Source: Nemertoderma westbladi (Eukaryota; Xenacoelomorpha; Nemertodermatida; Nemertodermatidae). Taken from it: a stretch of DNA of 48,247 nucleotides. The stretch spans positions 1 to 48,247 of the forward strand of contig JAUCBJ010008265.1 in NCBI GenBank assembly GCA_032718475.1, given 5' to 3'. Positions 13,433 through 26,686 of this stretch are shown here, in pieces; the stretch's first letter is position 1; each line of letters begins with the position of its first letter. A model generated the notes under the pieces. It ran no database searches. It had not been told where the DNA came from and saw only the letters and a list, made by a program, of their open reading frames with translations. A program made the position numbers and the translations under genes.

Positions 13433-15322
13433 TCTCATCTTCATATTTTTTTCAAGTCAAATCTCGAACGTCACCGTACGTGTAAAAATAGCGTCTCTTT
13501 ACGTCGCTCTTCTTCTTCTTCTCCTCCTCGTCTCGTCTCGCTCGTATCTTCTCTTGGATTTGTCATCCGCTCTCTTTCTCATCGTATTTACTATTCTCCT
13601 CTTCTCTTCTATTATTATTCTCTTCATTTATTTATTCTCTATCTCTATTACTGTACTCTACACTATTACTATTCCCCCGCGATGACTAAAATTTTTAAGA
13701 TGTAAACTCTAGTTGAATTATTGGCGAAAAAATTTTAGTTTTACTATAATTTGTAAAAATCTGGGCTTTAGCCCAGGAACAAAATATTATTTCCCCAATC
13801 CCCTAACAGAAGAATTGGGAATTGAAACCAGAAAACTAACTGAGACCGAGTTAGGGTATACCGAGAGGGTTTGAGGGAAAACGCCGATATAGGTACCCCA
13901 CAATACCCCCCCTATTACCTGTCTAAAAAAAAAATTCAGCCCGATCCGACCGGCGGTTCTCGAGTTATAAGCGAAACGAGATTTTCGACGTTTGAATTTC
14001 CCGCCAAAAACGCCCATGAGCTACAGCCAAAACGGCGATAGCTACGGACACGGGACCGACGCCGATCGCTTCGGGGCATACGATTTGCCCACAAAGATAC
14101 ATTTTCAGAAACGCCGGTCGAATTTAAGGGTGGCGCACGGACCGCGGCGCGCGCCGCAACGGCGCATCGGCCCGGCGCGACTAGAAGGAGTGGGAATTTC
14201 GTAAAAGTGTGAAAGTAAAAAATGTTCCTTACCCCCGAATTATGGTTGACGGAGCCAATAAAAAATACAAAAAAGTTAATTCTAGGGGGCGTACCGGACC
14301 GTCGAAGGTTTCCGATTGGTCGATCGCGTTTTCGTCGATTTCGGCGGGAAGGAAGGGAATAAAGTAAAAACATGTACAAGCGATATGGTAGGGACAGGGG
14401 TCCCCTATCCAACGGAAGCGGTCCCGATGACGCGCTGTAAGTAGTTCTCGAGATATTGACAGAAGTACCGAGTCTTCAGAAAAATGCACTAATTAGCAAT
14501 TAGCGCTAATTAAGTGTTAATTAAAAATAAATTGGCGAAACTAACGATGCCAATCGATGTAAATCCATGAGAGGAACTTGCCAATTTTTTAAATTTCGAA
14601 AAAGACCCAAGAATAGCCGAGTTATTCAACTTTTTGTAAAATTGAGGTCTTTGTCGCCAAGGCGCGTCAGGGCCTCGAATGGCCGCCGATCCAATATTTG
14701 CTATTATTGAGAAAAAAAGGGAATACGAGGTATATTGATAAAATTTTCGACCTAGAGCGCCGCGTACAAGTAATATTATATGAAATATAGTCCTTTTAAT
14801 CAATTTAGGGTATTTGCTCTAATTATGTCATTTTATAGTCCTTTTTAACCAAAAGTAAAACTGTAAGCTGTTCTATTGACTTTAGTTTATTGTTTTGGTT
14901 AGAATAACGTGTCTCTGTAACCTGCTCCTTTCCTCTTTATTAATCCATTTAGGGTATATTCTCTATTCTATGTTATCCTAATGATCTGCGAATATGTAAC
15001 ATACTTAGTGAAAATGTGCCAAAGTTGAATACAGTATTTTTAGAACTAAACCTTGATTCTTTTTATAAATGCTATAAACTCGGACAGTTGAAAACTGTTG
15101 TTCACCCAGCCATGGAGTGGCTGGGTGAACAACCAAACAATTATATTCGGAGCGCTTTTCCCCCCTGGAAAAAATGCGGGGGGAGGGTGGGTATCAGTAA
15201 CAACAAGTTAGATTCGATTATCATATATAATAATTAATAATTCAAGTTAGCTATAATTAATTAATAGGCCTACATATTCTACTTATACTGAGATTTACTT
15301 CGAGACTGTTCCCAATTCTCTC
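13433..15322 (+). repeat. satellite unit 8
   Basis: Hairpin at 15098-15132, tail type B. From 13654 it is the apparent copy of unit 4 (offset 7,650). Confidence 0.9.
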
Positions 15323-17243
15323 TCTCATCTTCATATTTTTTTCAAGTCAAATCTCGAACGTCACCGTACGTGTACAAATAGCGTATCTTTACGTCTCTCT
15401 TCTTCTTCTTCTTCTCCTCCTCGTCTCGTCTCGTATCTTCTCTTGGATTTATCATCCGCTCTCTTTCTCATCGTATTTACTATTCTCCTCTTCTATTCTA
15501 TTATTATTCTCTTAATTTATTCTCTATCTCTATCTCTATTACTCTACATACACTATTACTATTCCCCCGCGATGACTAAAATTTTTAAGATGTAAACTCT
15601 AGTTGTATTATTGGCGAAAAAATTTTAGTTTTACTAATAATTTGTAAAAATTTGGGCTTTAGCCCAGGAACAAATTATTATTTCCCCAATCCCCTAACAG
15701 AAGAATTGGGGTGGGTACCAGAAATGTATACTGAGACCGAGATAGGGTATACCCAGAGGGTTTGAGGGAAAACGCCGATATAGGTACCCCACAATACCCC
15801 CCCTATTACCTGTCTAAAAAAAAAATTCGGCCCGATCCGACCGGCGGTTCTCGAGTTATAAGCGAAACAAGATTTTCAACGTTTGAATTTCCCGCCAAAA
15901 ACACTGATGAGCTACAGCCAAAACGGCGATAGCTACGGACACGGGACCAACGGCGATCGCTTCGGGGCGTGCGATTTGCTCACAAAGATACATTTTCAGA
16001 AACGCCGGTCGAATTTAAGAGTGGCGCACGGACCGCGGCGCGCGCCGCAACGGCGCATCGGCCCGGCACGACTAGAAGGAGTGGGAATTTCGTAAAAGTG
16101 TCAAAGTAAAAAATGTTCCTTACCCCCGAATTATGGTTGACGGAGCCAATAAAAAATACAAAAAAGTTAATTCTAGGGGGCGTACCGGACCGTCGAAGGT
16201 TTCCGATTGGTCGATCGCGTTTTCGTCGATTTCGGCGGGAAGGAAGCGAATAAAGTAAAAACATGTACAAGCGATATGGTAGGGACGGGGGTCCCCTATC
16301 CAACGCAAGCGGTCCCGATGTCGCGCTGTAAGTAGTTCTCGAGATATTGACAGAAGTACCGAGTCTACAGAAAAATGCACTAATTAGCAATTAGCGCTAA
16401 TTAAGAGTTAATTAAAAATAAATTGACGAAACTAACGATGCCAATCGATGTAAATCCATGAAAGAAACACGCCAATTTTTTAAATTTCGAAAAAGACCCA
16501 AGAATAGCCGAGTTATTCAACTTTTTGTAAAATTGAGGTCTTTGTCGCCAAGGCGCGTCAGGGCCTCGAATGGCCGCCGATCCAATATTTGCAATTATTG
16601 AGAAAAAAAGGGAATACGAGGTATATTGATAAAATTTTCGACCTAGAGGGCCGCGTACAAGTAATATTATATGAAATATAGTCCTTTTAATCAATTTAGG
16701 GTATTTGCTCTAATTATGTCATTTTATAGTACTTTTTAACCAAAAGTAAAACTGTAAGCTGTTCTATTGACTTTAGTTTATTGTTTTGGTTAGAATAACG
16801 TGTCTCTGTAACCTGCTCCTTTCCTCTCTATTAATCCATTTAGGGTATATTCTCTATTCTATGTTATCCTAATGATCTGCGTATATGTAACATACTTAGT
16901 GAAAATGTGCCAAAGTTGAATACAGTATTTTTAGAACTAAACCTTGATTCTTTTTATAAATGCTATAAACTCGGACAGTTGAAAACTGTTGTTCACCCAG
17001 CCATGGAGCGGCTGGGTGAACAACCAAACAATTATATTCGGACCACTTTTCCCCCCTGGAAAAAATGTGGGGGGAGGGTGGGGGTATCAGTAACAACAAC
17101 AAACATCTTTGTTTTATAACTCGAGGTATTCAAAAGTTCTATTGGATCATCGTATAAAATAATGAATAATTCAAGGTAAGCGATAATTAATTAATTCATC
17201 TCCTTATACTGCGATTTACTTCGAGACTGTTCCCAATTCTCTT
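15323..17243 (+). repeat. satellite unit 9
   Basis: Starts like unit 5, then switches near 15605 to a unit-1-like sequence: a mosaic unit. Hairpin at 16989-17023 has one change (GGAGCGGCTGGG), making the loop-closing pair A·C. Tail type A with the TCGAGG variant of unit 1. Confidence 0.9.
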
Positions 17244-19169
17244 TCTCATCTTCATATTTTTTTTAAGTCAAGACTTAAACATCACCGTACGTGTAAAATA
17301 GCATCACTTTACGTCGCTCTTCTTCTTCTTCTTCTCCTCCTGGTCTCGTCTCGTCTCGTATCTTCTCTTTGATTTGTGATCCGCTCTCTTTCTCATCGTA
17401 TTTACTATTCTCCTCTTCTCTTCTATTATTATTCTCTTAATTTCTTCTCTCCCTATCTCTCTATTACTCTACACTATTACTATTGATTCCCCCGCCCGCG
17501 ATGACTAAAATTTTTAAAATTGATAAACCACTGGTTGAATTATTGGCGAAAAAATTTTAGTTTTACTATAATTTGTAAAAATCTGGGCTTTAGCCCAGGA
17601 ACAAATTATTATTTCCCCAATCCCCTAACAGAAGAATTGGGAATTGAAACCAGAAAACTAACTGAGACCGAGTTAGGGTATACCGAGAGGGTTTGAGGGA
17701 AAACGCCGATATAGGTACCCCACAATATCCCCCCTATTACCTGTCTAAAAAAAAAATTCGGCCCGATCCGACCGGCGGTTCTCGAGTTATAAGCGAAACA
17801 AGATTTTCGACGTTTGAATTTCCCGCCAAAAACACCAATGAGCTACAGCCAAAACGGCGATAGCTACGGACACGGGACCGACGCCGATCGCTTCGGGGCA
17901 TACGATTTGCCCACAAAGATACATTTTCAGAAACGCCGGTCGAATTTAAGGGTGGCGCACGGACCGCGGCGCGCGCCGCAACGGCGCATCGGCCCGGCGC
18001 GACTAGAAGGAGTGGGAATTTCGTAAAAGTGTGAAAGTAAAAAATGTTCCTTACCCCCGAATTATGGTTGACGGAGCCAATAAAAAATACAAAAAAGTTA
18101 ATTCTAGGGGGCGTACCGGACCGTCGAAGGTTTCCGATTGGTCGATCGCGTTTTCGTCGATTTCGGTGGGAAGGAAGCGAATAAAGTAAAAACATGTACA
18201 AGCGATATGGTAGGGACGGGGGTCCCCTATCCAACGGAAGCGGTCCCGATGTCGCGCTGTAAGTAGTTCTCGAGATATTGACAGAAGTAACGAGTCTACA
18301 GAAAAATGCACTAATTAGCAATTAGCGTTAATTAAGAGTTAATTAAAAATAAATTGGCGAAACTAACGATGTCAATCGATGTAAATCCATGAGAGAAACT
18401 TGCCAATTTTTTAAATTTCCAAAAAGACCCAAGAATAGCCGAGTTATTCAACTTTTTGTAAAATTGAGGTCTTTGTCGCCAAGGCGCGTCAGGGCCTCGA
18501 ATGGCCGCTGATCCAATATTTGCTATTATTGAGAAAAAAAGGGAATACGAGGTATATTGATAAAATTTTCGACCTAGAGCGCCGCGTACAAGTAATATTA
18601 TATGAAATATAGTCCTTTTAATCAATTTAGGGTATTTGCTCTAATTATGTCATTTTATAGTCCTTTTTAACCAAAAGTAAAACTGTAAGCTGTTCTATTG
18701 ACTTTAGTTTATTGTTTTGGTTAGAATAACGTGTCTCTGTAACCTGCTCCTTTCCTCTCTATTAATCCATTTAGGGTATATTCTCTATTCTATGTTATCC
18801 TAATGATCTGTGTATATGTAACATACTTAGTGGAAATGTGCCAAAGTTGAATACAGTATTTTTAGAACTAAACCTTGATTCTTTTTATAAATGCTATAAA
18901 CTCGGACAGTTGAAAACTGTTGTTCACCCAGCCATGGAGTGGCTGGGTGAACAACCAAACAATTATATTCGGAGCACTTTTCCCCCCTGGAAAAAATGCG
19001 GGGGGAGGGTGGGTATCAGTAACAACAACAAACATCTTTGTTTTATAACTCGCGGTATTCAAAAGTTCTATGGGATCATCATATATAATAATTAATAATT
19101 TGAGTTAAGCGATAATTAATTAATACATCTTATACTGAGATTTACTTCGAGACTGTTCCCAATTCTCTC
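17244..19169 (+). repeat. satellite unit 10
   Basis: A mosaic: the pyrimidine tract is that of units 1 and 2 (to about 17535), and the rest is like units 5 and 6. Hairpin at 18920-18954, tail type A. Confidence 0.9.
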
Positions 19170-20956
19170 TCTCATCTTCATATTTTTTTAAAGTCAAGAC
19201 TTAAACATCACCGTACGTGTAAAAATAGCGTCTCTTTACGTCGCTCTTCTTCTTCTTCTCCTCCTCGTCTCGTCTCGTCTCGTCTCATATCTTCTCTTGG
19301 ATTTGTGATCCGCTCTCTTTCTCATCGTATTTACTATTCTCCTCTTCTATTCTATTATTATTCTCTTAATTTATTCTCTATCTCTATCTCTATTACTCTA
19401 CATACACTATTACTATTCCCCCGCGATGACTAAAATTTTAAAGATGTAAACTCTAGTTGAATTATTGCTGAAAAAATTTTAGTTTTACTAATAATTTGTA
19501 AAAATCTGGGCTTTAGCCCAGGAACAAAATATTATTTCCGCAATCCCCTCACAGATGAATTGGGAAAAGTACCAGAAACGGGGATGAGACCGAGTTAGGG
19601 TATACCGAGAGGGTTTGAGGGAAAACGCCGATATAGGTACCCCACAATACCCCCCCTATTAGTTGTCTAAAAAAAAATTTCGGCCCGATCCGACCGGCGG
19701 TTCTCGAGTTATAAGCGAAACAAGATTTTCGACGTTTGAATTTCCCGCCAAAAACACCGATGAGCTACAGCCAAAACGGCGATAGCTACGGACACGGGAC
19801 CAACGGCGATCGCTTCGGGGCGTACGATTTGCCCACAAAGATACATTTTCAGAAACGCCGGTCGAATTTAAGGGTGGCGCACGGACCGCGGCGCGCGCCG
19901 CAACGGCGCATCGGCCCGGCGCGACTAGAAGGAGTGGGAATTTCGTAAAAGTGTGAAAGTAAAAAATGTTCCTTACCCCCGAATTATGGTTGACGGAGCC
20001 AATAAAAAATACAAAAAAGTTAATTCTAGGGGGCGTACCGGACCGTCGAAGGTTTCCGATTAGTCGATCGCGTTTTCGTCGATTTCGGCGGGAAGGAAGG
20101 GAATAAAGTAAAAACATGTACAAGCGATATGGTAGGGACGGGGGTCCCCTATCCAACGGAAGCGGTCCCGATGACGCGCTGTAAGTAGTTCTCGAGATAT
20201 TGACAGAAGTACCGAGTCTTCAGAAAAATGCACTAATTAGCAATTAGCGCTAATTAAGTGTTAATTAAAAATAAATTGGCGAAACTAACGATGCCAATCG
20301 ATGTAAATCCATGAGAGGAACTTGCCAATTCTTTAAATTTCGAAAAAGACCCAAGAATAGCCGAGTTATTCAACTTTTTGTAAAATTGAGGTCTTTGTCG
20401 CCAAGGCGCGTCAGGGCCTCGAATGGCCGCCGATCCAATATTTGCTATTATTGAGAAAAAAAGGGAATACAAGGTATATTGATAAAATTTTCGACCTAGA
20501 GCGCCGCGTACAAGTAATATTATATGAAATATAGTCCTTTTAATCAATTTAGGGTATTTGGTCTAATTATGTCATTTTATAGTCCTTTTTAATCCATTTA
20601 GGGTATATTCTCTATTCTATGTCATCCTAATGATCTGCGTATATGTAACATACTTAGTGAAAATGTCCCGAAGTTGAATACAGTATTTTTAGAACTAAAT
20701 CTTGATTATTTTTATAAATACTATAAACTCGGACAGTTGTAAACTGTTGTTCACCCAGCCATGGAGTGGCTGGGTGAACAACCAAACAATTATATTCGGA
20801 GCGCTTTCCCTCCCTGGAAAAAATGCGGGGGGAGGGTGGGTATCAGTAACAACAAGTTCGATTCGATCATATAATAATTCAAGTTAGCTATAATTAATTA
20901 ATAGGCCTATATCTACTTATACTGAGATTTACTTCGAGACAATTCCCAAATCTCTC
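19170..20956 (+). repeat. satellite unit 11 (lacks the TTAA-flanked 91-bp segment)
   Basis: Shortest complete unit, 1787 bp. At 20589-20592 a single TTAA joins AGTCCTTT directly to TCCATTTAGGG, where other units have about 95 more bases. It also has GTCATCC instead of GTTATCC and GTCCCGAAG instead of GTGCCAAAG, shared only with unit 16. Hairpin at 20747-20781, tail type B. Confidence 0.92.
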
Positions 20957-22873
20957 TCTCATCTTCATATTTTTTTTAAGTCAAATCTCGAATATCACCG
21001 TACGTGTAAAAATAACGTCTCTTTACGTCGCTCTTCTTCTTCTTCTCCTCCTCGCCTCGTCTCGTCTCGTCTCGTATCTTCTCTTGGATTTGTCATCCGC
21101 TCTCATTCACATGGTATTTACTATTCTCCTCTTCTCTTCTATTATTATTCTCTTAATTTATTCTTTATCTCTATCTCTATTACCCTACACTATTACTATT
21201 CCCCCGCGATGACTAAAATTTTAAAGATGTAAACTCTAGTTGAATTATTGGCGAAAAAATTTTAGTTTTACTATAATTTGTAAAAATCTGGGCTTTAGCC
21301 CAGGAACAAATTATTATTTCCCCAATCCCCTAACAGAAGAATTGGGAATTGAAACCAGAAAACTAACTGAGACCGAGATAGGGTATACCGAGAGGGTTTG
21401 AGGGAAAACGCCGATATAGGTACCCCACAATACCCCCCCTATTACCTGTCTAAAAAAAAAATTCAGCCCGATCCGACCGGCGGTTCTCGAGTTATAAGCG
21501 AAACGAGATTTTCGACGTTTGAATTTCCCGCCAAAAACACCGATGAGCTACAGCCAAAACGGCGATAGCTACGGACACGGGACCAACGGCGATCGCTTCG
21601 GGGCATACGATTTGCCCACAAAGATACATTTTCAGAAACGCCGGTCGAATTTAAGGGTGGCGCACGGACCGCGGCGCGCGCCGCAACGGCGCATCGGCCC
21701 GGCGCGACTAGAAGGAGTGGGAATTTCGTAAAAGTGTCAAAGTAAAAAATGTTCCTTACCCCCGAATTATGGTTGACGGAGCCAATAAAAAATACAAAAA
21801 AGTTAATTCTAGGGGGCGTACCGGACCGTCGAAGGTTTCCGATTGGTCGATCGCGTTTTCGTCGATTTCGGTGGGAAGGAAGCGAATAAAGTAAAAACAT
21901 GTACAAGCGATATGGTAGGGACGGGGGTTCCCTATCCAACGGAAGCGGTCCCGATGACGCGCTGTAAGTAGTTCTCGAGATATTGACAGAAGTACCGAGT
22001 CTACAGAAAAATGCACTAATTAGCAATTAGCGCTAATTAAGTGTTAATTAAAAATAAATTGGCGAAACTAACGATGCCAATCGATGTAAATCCATGAAAG
22101 GAACACGCCAATTTTTTAAATTTCCAAAAAGACCCAAGAATAGCCGAGTTATTCAACTTTTTGTAAAATTGAGGTCTTTGTCGCCAAGGCGCGTCAGGGC
22201 CTCGAATGGCCGCCGATCCAATATTTGCTATTATTGAGAAAAAAAGGGAATACGAGGTATATTGATAAAATTTTCGACCTAGAGCGCCGCGTACAAGTAA
22301 TATTATATGAAATATAGTCCTTTTAATTAATTTAGGGTATTTGCTCTAATTATGTCATTTTATAGTCCTTTTTAACCAAAAGTAAAACTGTAAGCTGTTC
22401 TATTGACTTTAGTTTATTGTTTTGGTTAGAATAACGTGTCTCTGTAACCTGCTCCTTTCCTCTCTATTAATATATTTAGGGTATATTCCTATTCTATGTT
22501 ATCCTAATGATCTGTGTATATGTAACATACTTAGTGAAAATGTGCCAAAGTTGAATACAGTATTTTTAGAACTAAACCTTGATTCTTTTTATAAATGCCA
22601 GAAACTCGGACAGTTGAAAACTGTTGTTCACCCAGCCATGGAGTGGCTGGGTGAACAACCAAACAATTATATTTGGAGCGCTTTTCCCCCCTGGAAAAAA
22701 TGCGGGGGGAGGGTGGGTATCAGTAACAACAACAAACATCTTTGTTTTATAACTCGCGGTATTCAAAAGTTCTATGGGATCATCGTATATAATAATTAAT
22801 AATTTGAGTTAAGCGATAATTAATTAATACATCTTATACTGAGATTTACTTCGAGACTGTTCCCAATTCTCTC
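20957..22873 (+). repeat. satellite unit 12
   Basis: Hairpin at 22624-22658, tail type A. 21466-23502, reaching into unit 13, reads the same as 25279-27315 (offset 3,813, two units on), including the private changes TGCCAGAAAC and ATATTTGGAGC. Confidence 0.9.
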
Positions 22874-24767
22874 TCTCATCTTCATATTTTTTTCAAGTCA
22901 AATCTCGAACGTCACCGTACGTGTAAAAATAGCGTCTCTTTACGTCGCTCTTCTTCTTCTTCTCCTCCTCGTCTCGTCTCGTCTCGTCTCGTATCTTCTC
23001 TTGGATTTGTCATCCGCTCTCTTTCTCATCGTATTTACTATTCTCCTCTTCTATTCTATTATTATTCTCTTAATTTATTCTCCTCTATCTCTATTATTCT
23101 ACATACACTATTACTATTCCCCCGCGATGACTAAAATTTTTAAGATGTTAACTCTAGTTGAATTATTGGCGAAAAAATTTTAGTTTTACTATAATTTGTA
23201 AAAATCTGGGCTTTAGCCCAGGAACAAATTATTATTTCCCCAATCCCCTAACAGAAGAATTGGGAATTGAAACCAGAAAACTAACTGAGACCGAGATAGG
23301 GTATACCGAGAGGGTTTGAGGGAAAACGCCGATATAGGTACCCCACAATACCCCCCCTATTACCTGTCTAAAAAAAAAATTCAGCCCGATCCGACCGGCG
23401 GTTCTCGAGTTATAAGCGAAACGAGATTTTCGACGTTTGAATTTCCCGCCAAAAACACCGATGAGCTACAGCCAAAACGGCGATAGCTACGGACACGGGA
23501 CCGACGGCGATCGCTTCGGGGCGTACGATTTGCTCACAAAGATACATTTTCAGAAACGCCGGTCGAATTTAAGGGTGGCGCACGGACCGCGGCGCGCGCC
23601 GCAACGGCGCATCGGCCCGGCGCGACTAGAAGGAGTGGGAATTTCGTAAAAGTATCAAAGTAAAAAATGTTCCTTACCCCCGAATTATGGTTGACGGAGC
23701 CAATAAAAAATAGAAAAAAGTTAATTCTAGGGGGCGTAACGGACCGTCGAAGGTTTCCGATTGGTCAATCGCGTTTTCGTCGATTTCGGCGGGAAGGAAG
23801 CGAATAAAGTAAAAACATGTACAAGCGATATGGTAGGGACGGGGGTCCCCTATCCAACGCAAGCGGTCCCAATGTCGTGCTGTAAGTAGTTCTCGAGATA
23901 TTGACAGAAGTACCGAGTCTACATAAAAATGCACTAATTAGCAATTAGCGCTAATTAAGAGTTAATTAAAAATAAATTGGCGAAAGTAACGATGCCAATC
24001 GATGTAAATCCATGAGAGGAACACGTCAATTTTTTAAATTTCGAAAAAGACCCAAGAATAGCCGAGTTATTCAACTTTTTGTAAAATTGAGGTCTTTGTC
24101 GCCAAGGCGCGTCAGGGCCTCGAATGGCCGCCGATCCAATATTTGCTATTATTGAGAAAAAAAGGGAATACGAGGTATATTGATAAAATTTTCGACCTAG
24201 AGCGCCGCGTACAAGTAATATTATATGAAATATAGTCCTTTTAATCAATTTAGGATATTTGCTCTAATTATGTCATTTTATAGTACTTTTTAACCAAAAG
24301 TAAAACTGTAAGCTGTTCTATTGACTTTAGTTTATTGTTTTGGTTAGAATAACGTGTCTCTGTAACCTGCTCCTTTCCTCTTTATTAATCCATTTAGGGT
24401 ATATTCTCTATTCTATGTTATCCTAATGATCTGCGAATATGTAACATACTTAGTGAAAATGTGCCAAAGTTGAATAAAGTATTTTTAGAACTAAACCTTG
24501 ATTCTTTTTATAAATGCTATAAACTCGGACAGTTGAAAACTGTTGTTCACCCAGCCATGGAGTGGCTGGGTGAACAACCAAACAATTATATTCGGAGCGC
24601 TTTTCCCCCCTGGAAAAAATGCGGGGGGAGGGTGGGTATCAGTAACAACAAGTTAGATTCGATCATCATATATAATAATTAATAATTCAAGTTAGCTATA
24701 ATTAATTAATAGGCCTACATATTCTACTTATACTGAGATTTACTTCGAGACTGTTCCCAATTCTCTC
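22874..24767 (+). repeat. satellite unit 13
   Basis: Hairpin at 24543-24577, tail type B. Its first ~630 bp are duplicated in unit 15, after which they diverge. Confidence 0.9.
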
Positions 24768-26686
24768 TCTCATCTTCATATTTTTTTAAAGTCAAGACTT
24801 AAACATCACCGTACGTGTAAAAATAGCGTCTCTTTACGTCGCTCTTCTTCTTCTTCTTCTCCTCCTGGTCTCGTCTCATCTCGTATCTTCTCTTGGATTT
24901 GTGATCCGCTCTCTTTCTCATCGTATTTACTATTCTCCTCTTCTCTTCTATTATTATTCTCTTAATTTATTCTCCATCTCTATCTCTATTACTCTACACT
25001 ATTACTATTGATTCCCCCGCGATGACTAAAATTTTTAAGATGTAAACTCTAGTTGAATTATTGGCGAAAAAATTTTAGTTTTACTATAATTTGTAAAAAT
25101 CTGGGCTTTAGCCCAGGAACAAATTATTATTTCCCCAATCCCCTAACAGAAGAATTGGGAATTGAAACCAGAAAACTAACTGAGACCGAGATAGGGTATA
25201 CCGAGAGGGTTTGAGGGAAAACGCCGATATAGGTACCCCACAATACCCCCCCTATTACCTGTCTAAAAAAAAAATTCGGCCCGATCCGACCGGCGGTTCT
25301 CGAGTTATAAGCGAAACGAGATTTTCGACGTTTGAATTTCCCGCCAAAAACACCGATGAGCTACAGCCAAAACGGCGATAGCTACGGACACGGGACCAAC
25401 GGCGATCGCTTCGGGGCATACGATTTGCCCACAAAGATACATTTTCAGAAACGCCGGTCGAATTTAAGGGTGGCGCACGGACCGCGGCGCGCGCCGCAAC
25501 GGCGCATCGGCCCGGCGCGACTAGAAGGAGTGGGAATTTCGTAAAAGTGTCAAAGTAAAAAATGTTCCTTACCCCCGAATTATGGTTGACGGAGCCAATA
25601 AAAAATACAAAAAAGTTAATTCTAGGGGGCGTACCGGACCGTCGAAGGTTTCCGATTGGTCGATCGCGTTTTCGTCGATTTCGGTGGGAAGGAAGCGAAT
25701 AAAGTAAAAACATGTACAAGCGATATGGTAGGGACGGGGGTTCCCTATCCAACGGAAGCGGTCCCGATGACGCGCTGTAAGTAGTTCTCGAGATATTGAC
25801 AGAAGTACCGAGTCTACAGAAAAATGCACTAATTAGCAATTAGCGCTAATTAAGTGTTAATTAAAAATAAATTGGCGAAACTAACGATGCCAATCGATGT
25901 AAATCCATGAAAGGAACACGCCAATTTTTTAAATTTCCAAAAAGACCCAAGAATAGCCGAGTTATTCAACTTTTTGTAAAATTGAGGTCTTTGTCGCCAA
26001 GGCGCGTCAGGGCCTCGAATGGCCGCCGATCCAATATTTGCTATTATTGAGAAAAAAAGGGAATACGAGGTATATTGATAAAATTTTCGACCTAGAGCGC
26101 CGCGTACAAGTAATATTATATGAAATATAGTCCTTTTAATTAATTTAGGGTATTTGCTCTAATTATGTCATTTTATAGTCCTTTTTAACCAAAAGTAAAA
26201 CTGTAAGCTGTTCTATTGACTTTAGTTTATTGTTTTGGTTAGAATAACGTGTCTCTGTAACCTGCTCCTTTCCTCTCTATTAATATATTTAGGGTATATT
26301 CCTATTCTATGTTATCCTAATGATCTGTGTATATGTAACATACTTAGTGAAAATGTGCCAAAGTTGAATACAGTATTTTTAGAACTAAACCTTGATTCTT
26401 TTTATAAATGCCAGAAACTCGGACAGTTGAAAACTGTTGTTCACCCAGCCATGGAGTGGCTGGGTGAACAACCAAACAATTATATTTGGAGCGCTTTTCC
26501 CCCCTGGAAAAAATGCGGGGGGAGGGTGGGTATCAGTAACAACAACAAACATCTTTGTTTTATAACTCGCGGTATTCAAAAGTTCTATGGGATCATCGTA
26601 TATAATAATTAATAATTTGAGTTAAGCGATAATTAATTAATACATCTTATACTGAGATTTACTTCGAGACTGTTCCCAATTCTCTC
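24768..26686 (+). repeat. satellite unit 14
   Basis: Hairpin at 26437-26471, tail type A. Copy of unit 12 from 25279 on; the pyrimidine tract before that differs. Confidence 0.9.

Noticed and set aside
15904-15910. CTGATGA, reminiscent of a hammerhead ribozyme core
   Set aside because: Only unit 9 has it (others CCGATGA, CCAATGA, CCCATGA), and no GAAA core strand with flanking helices was found nearby.
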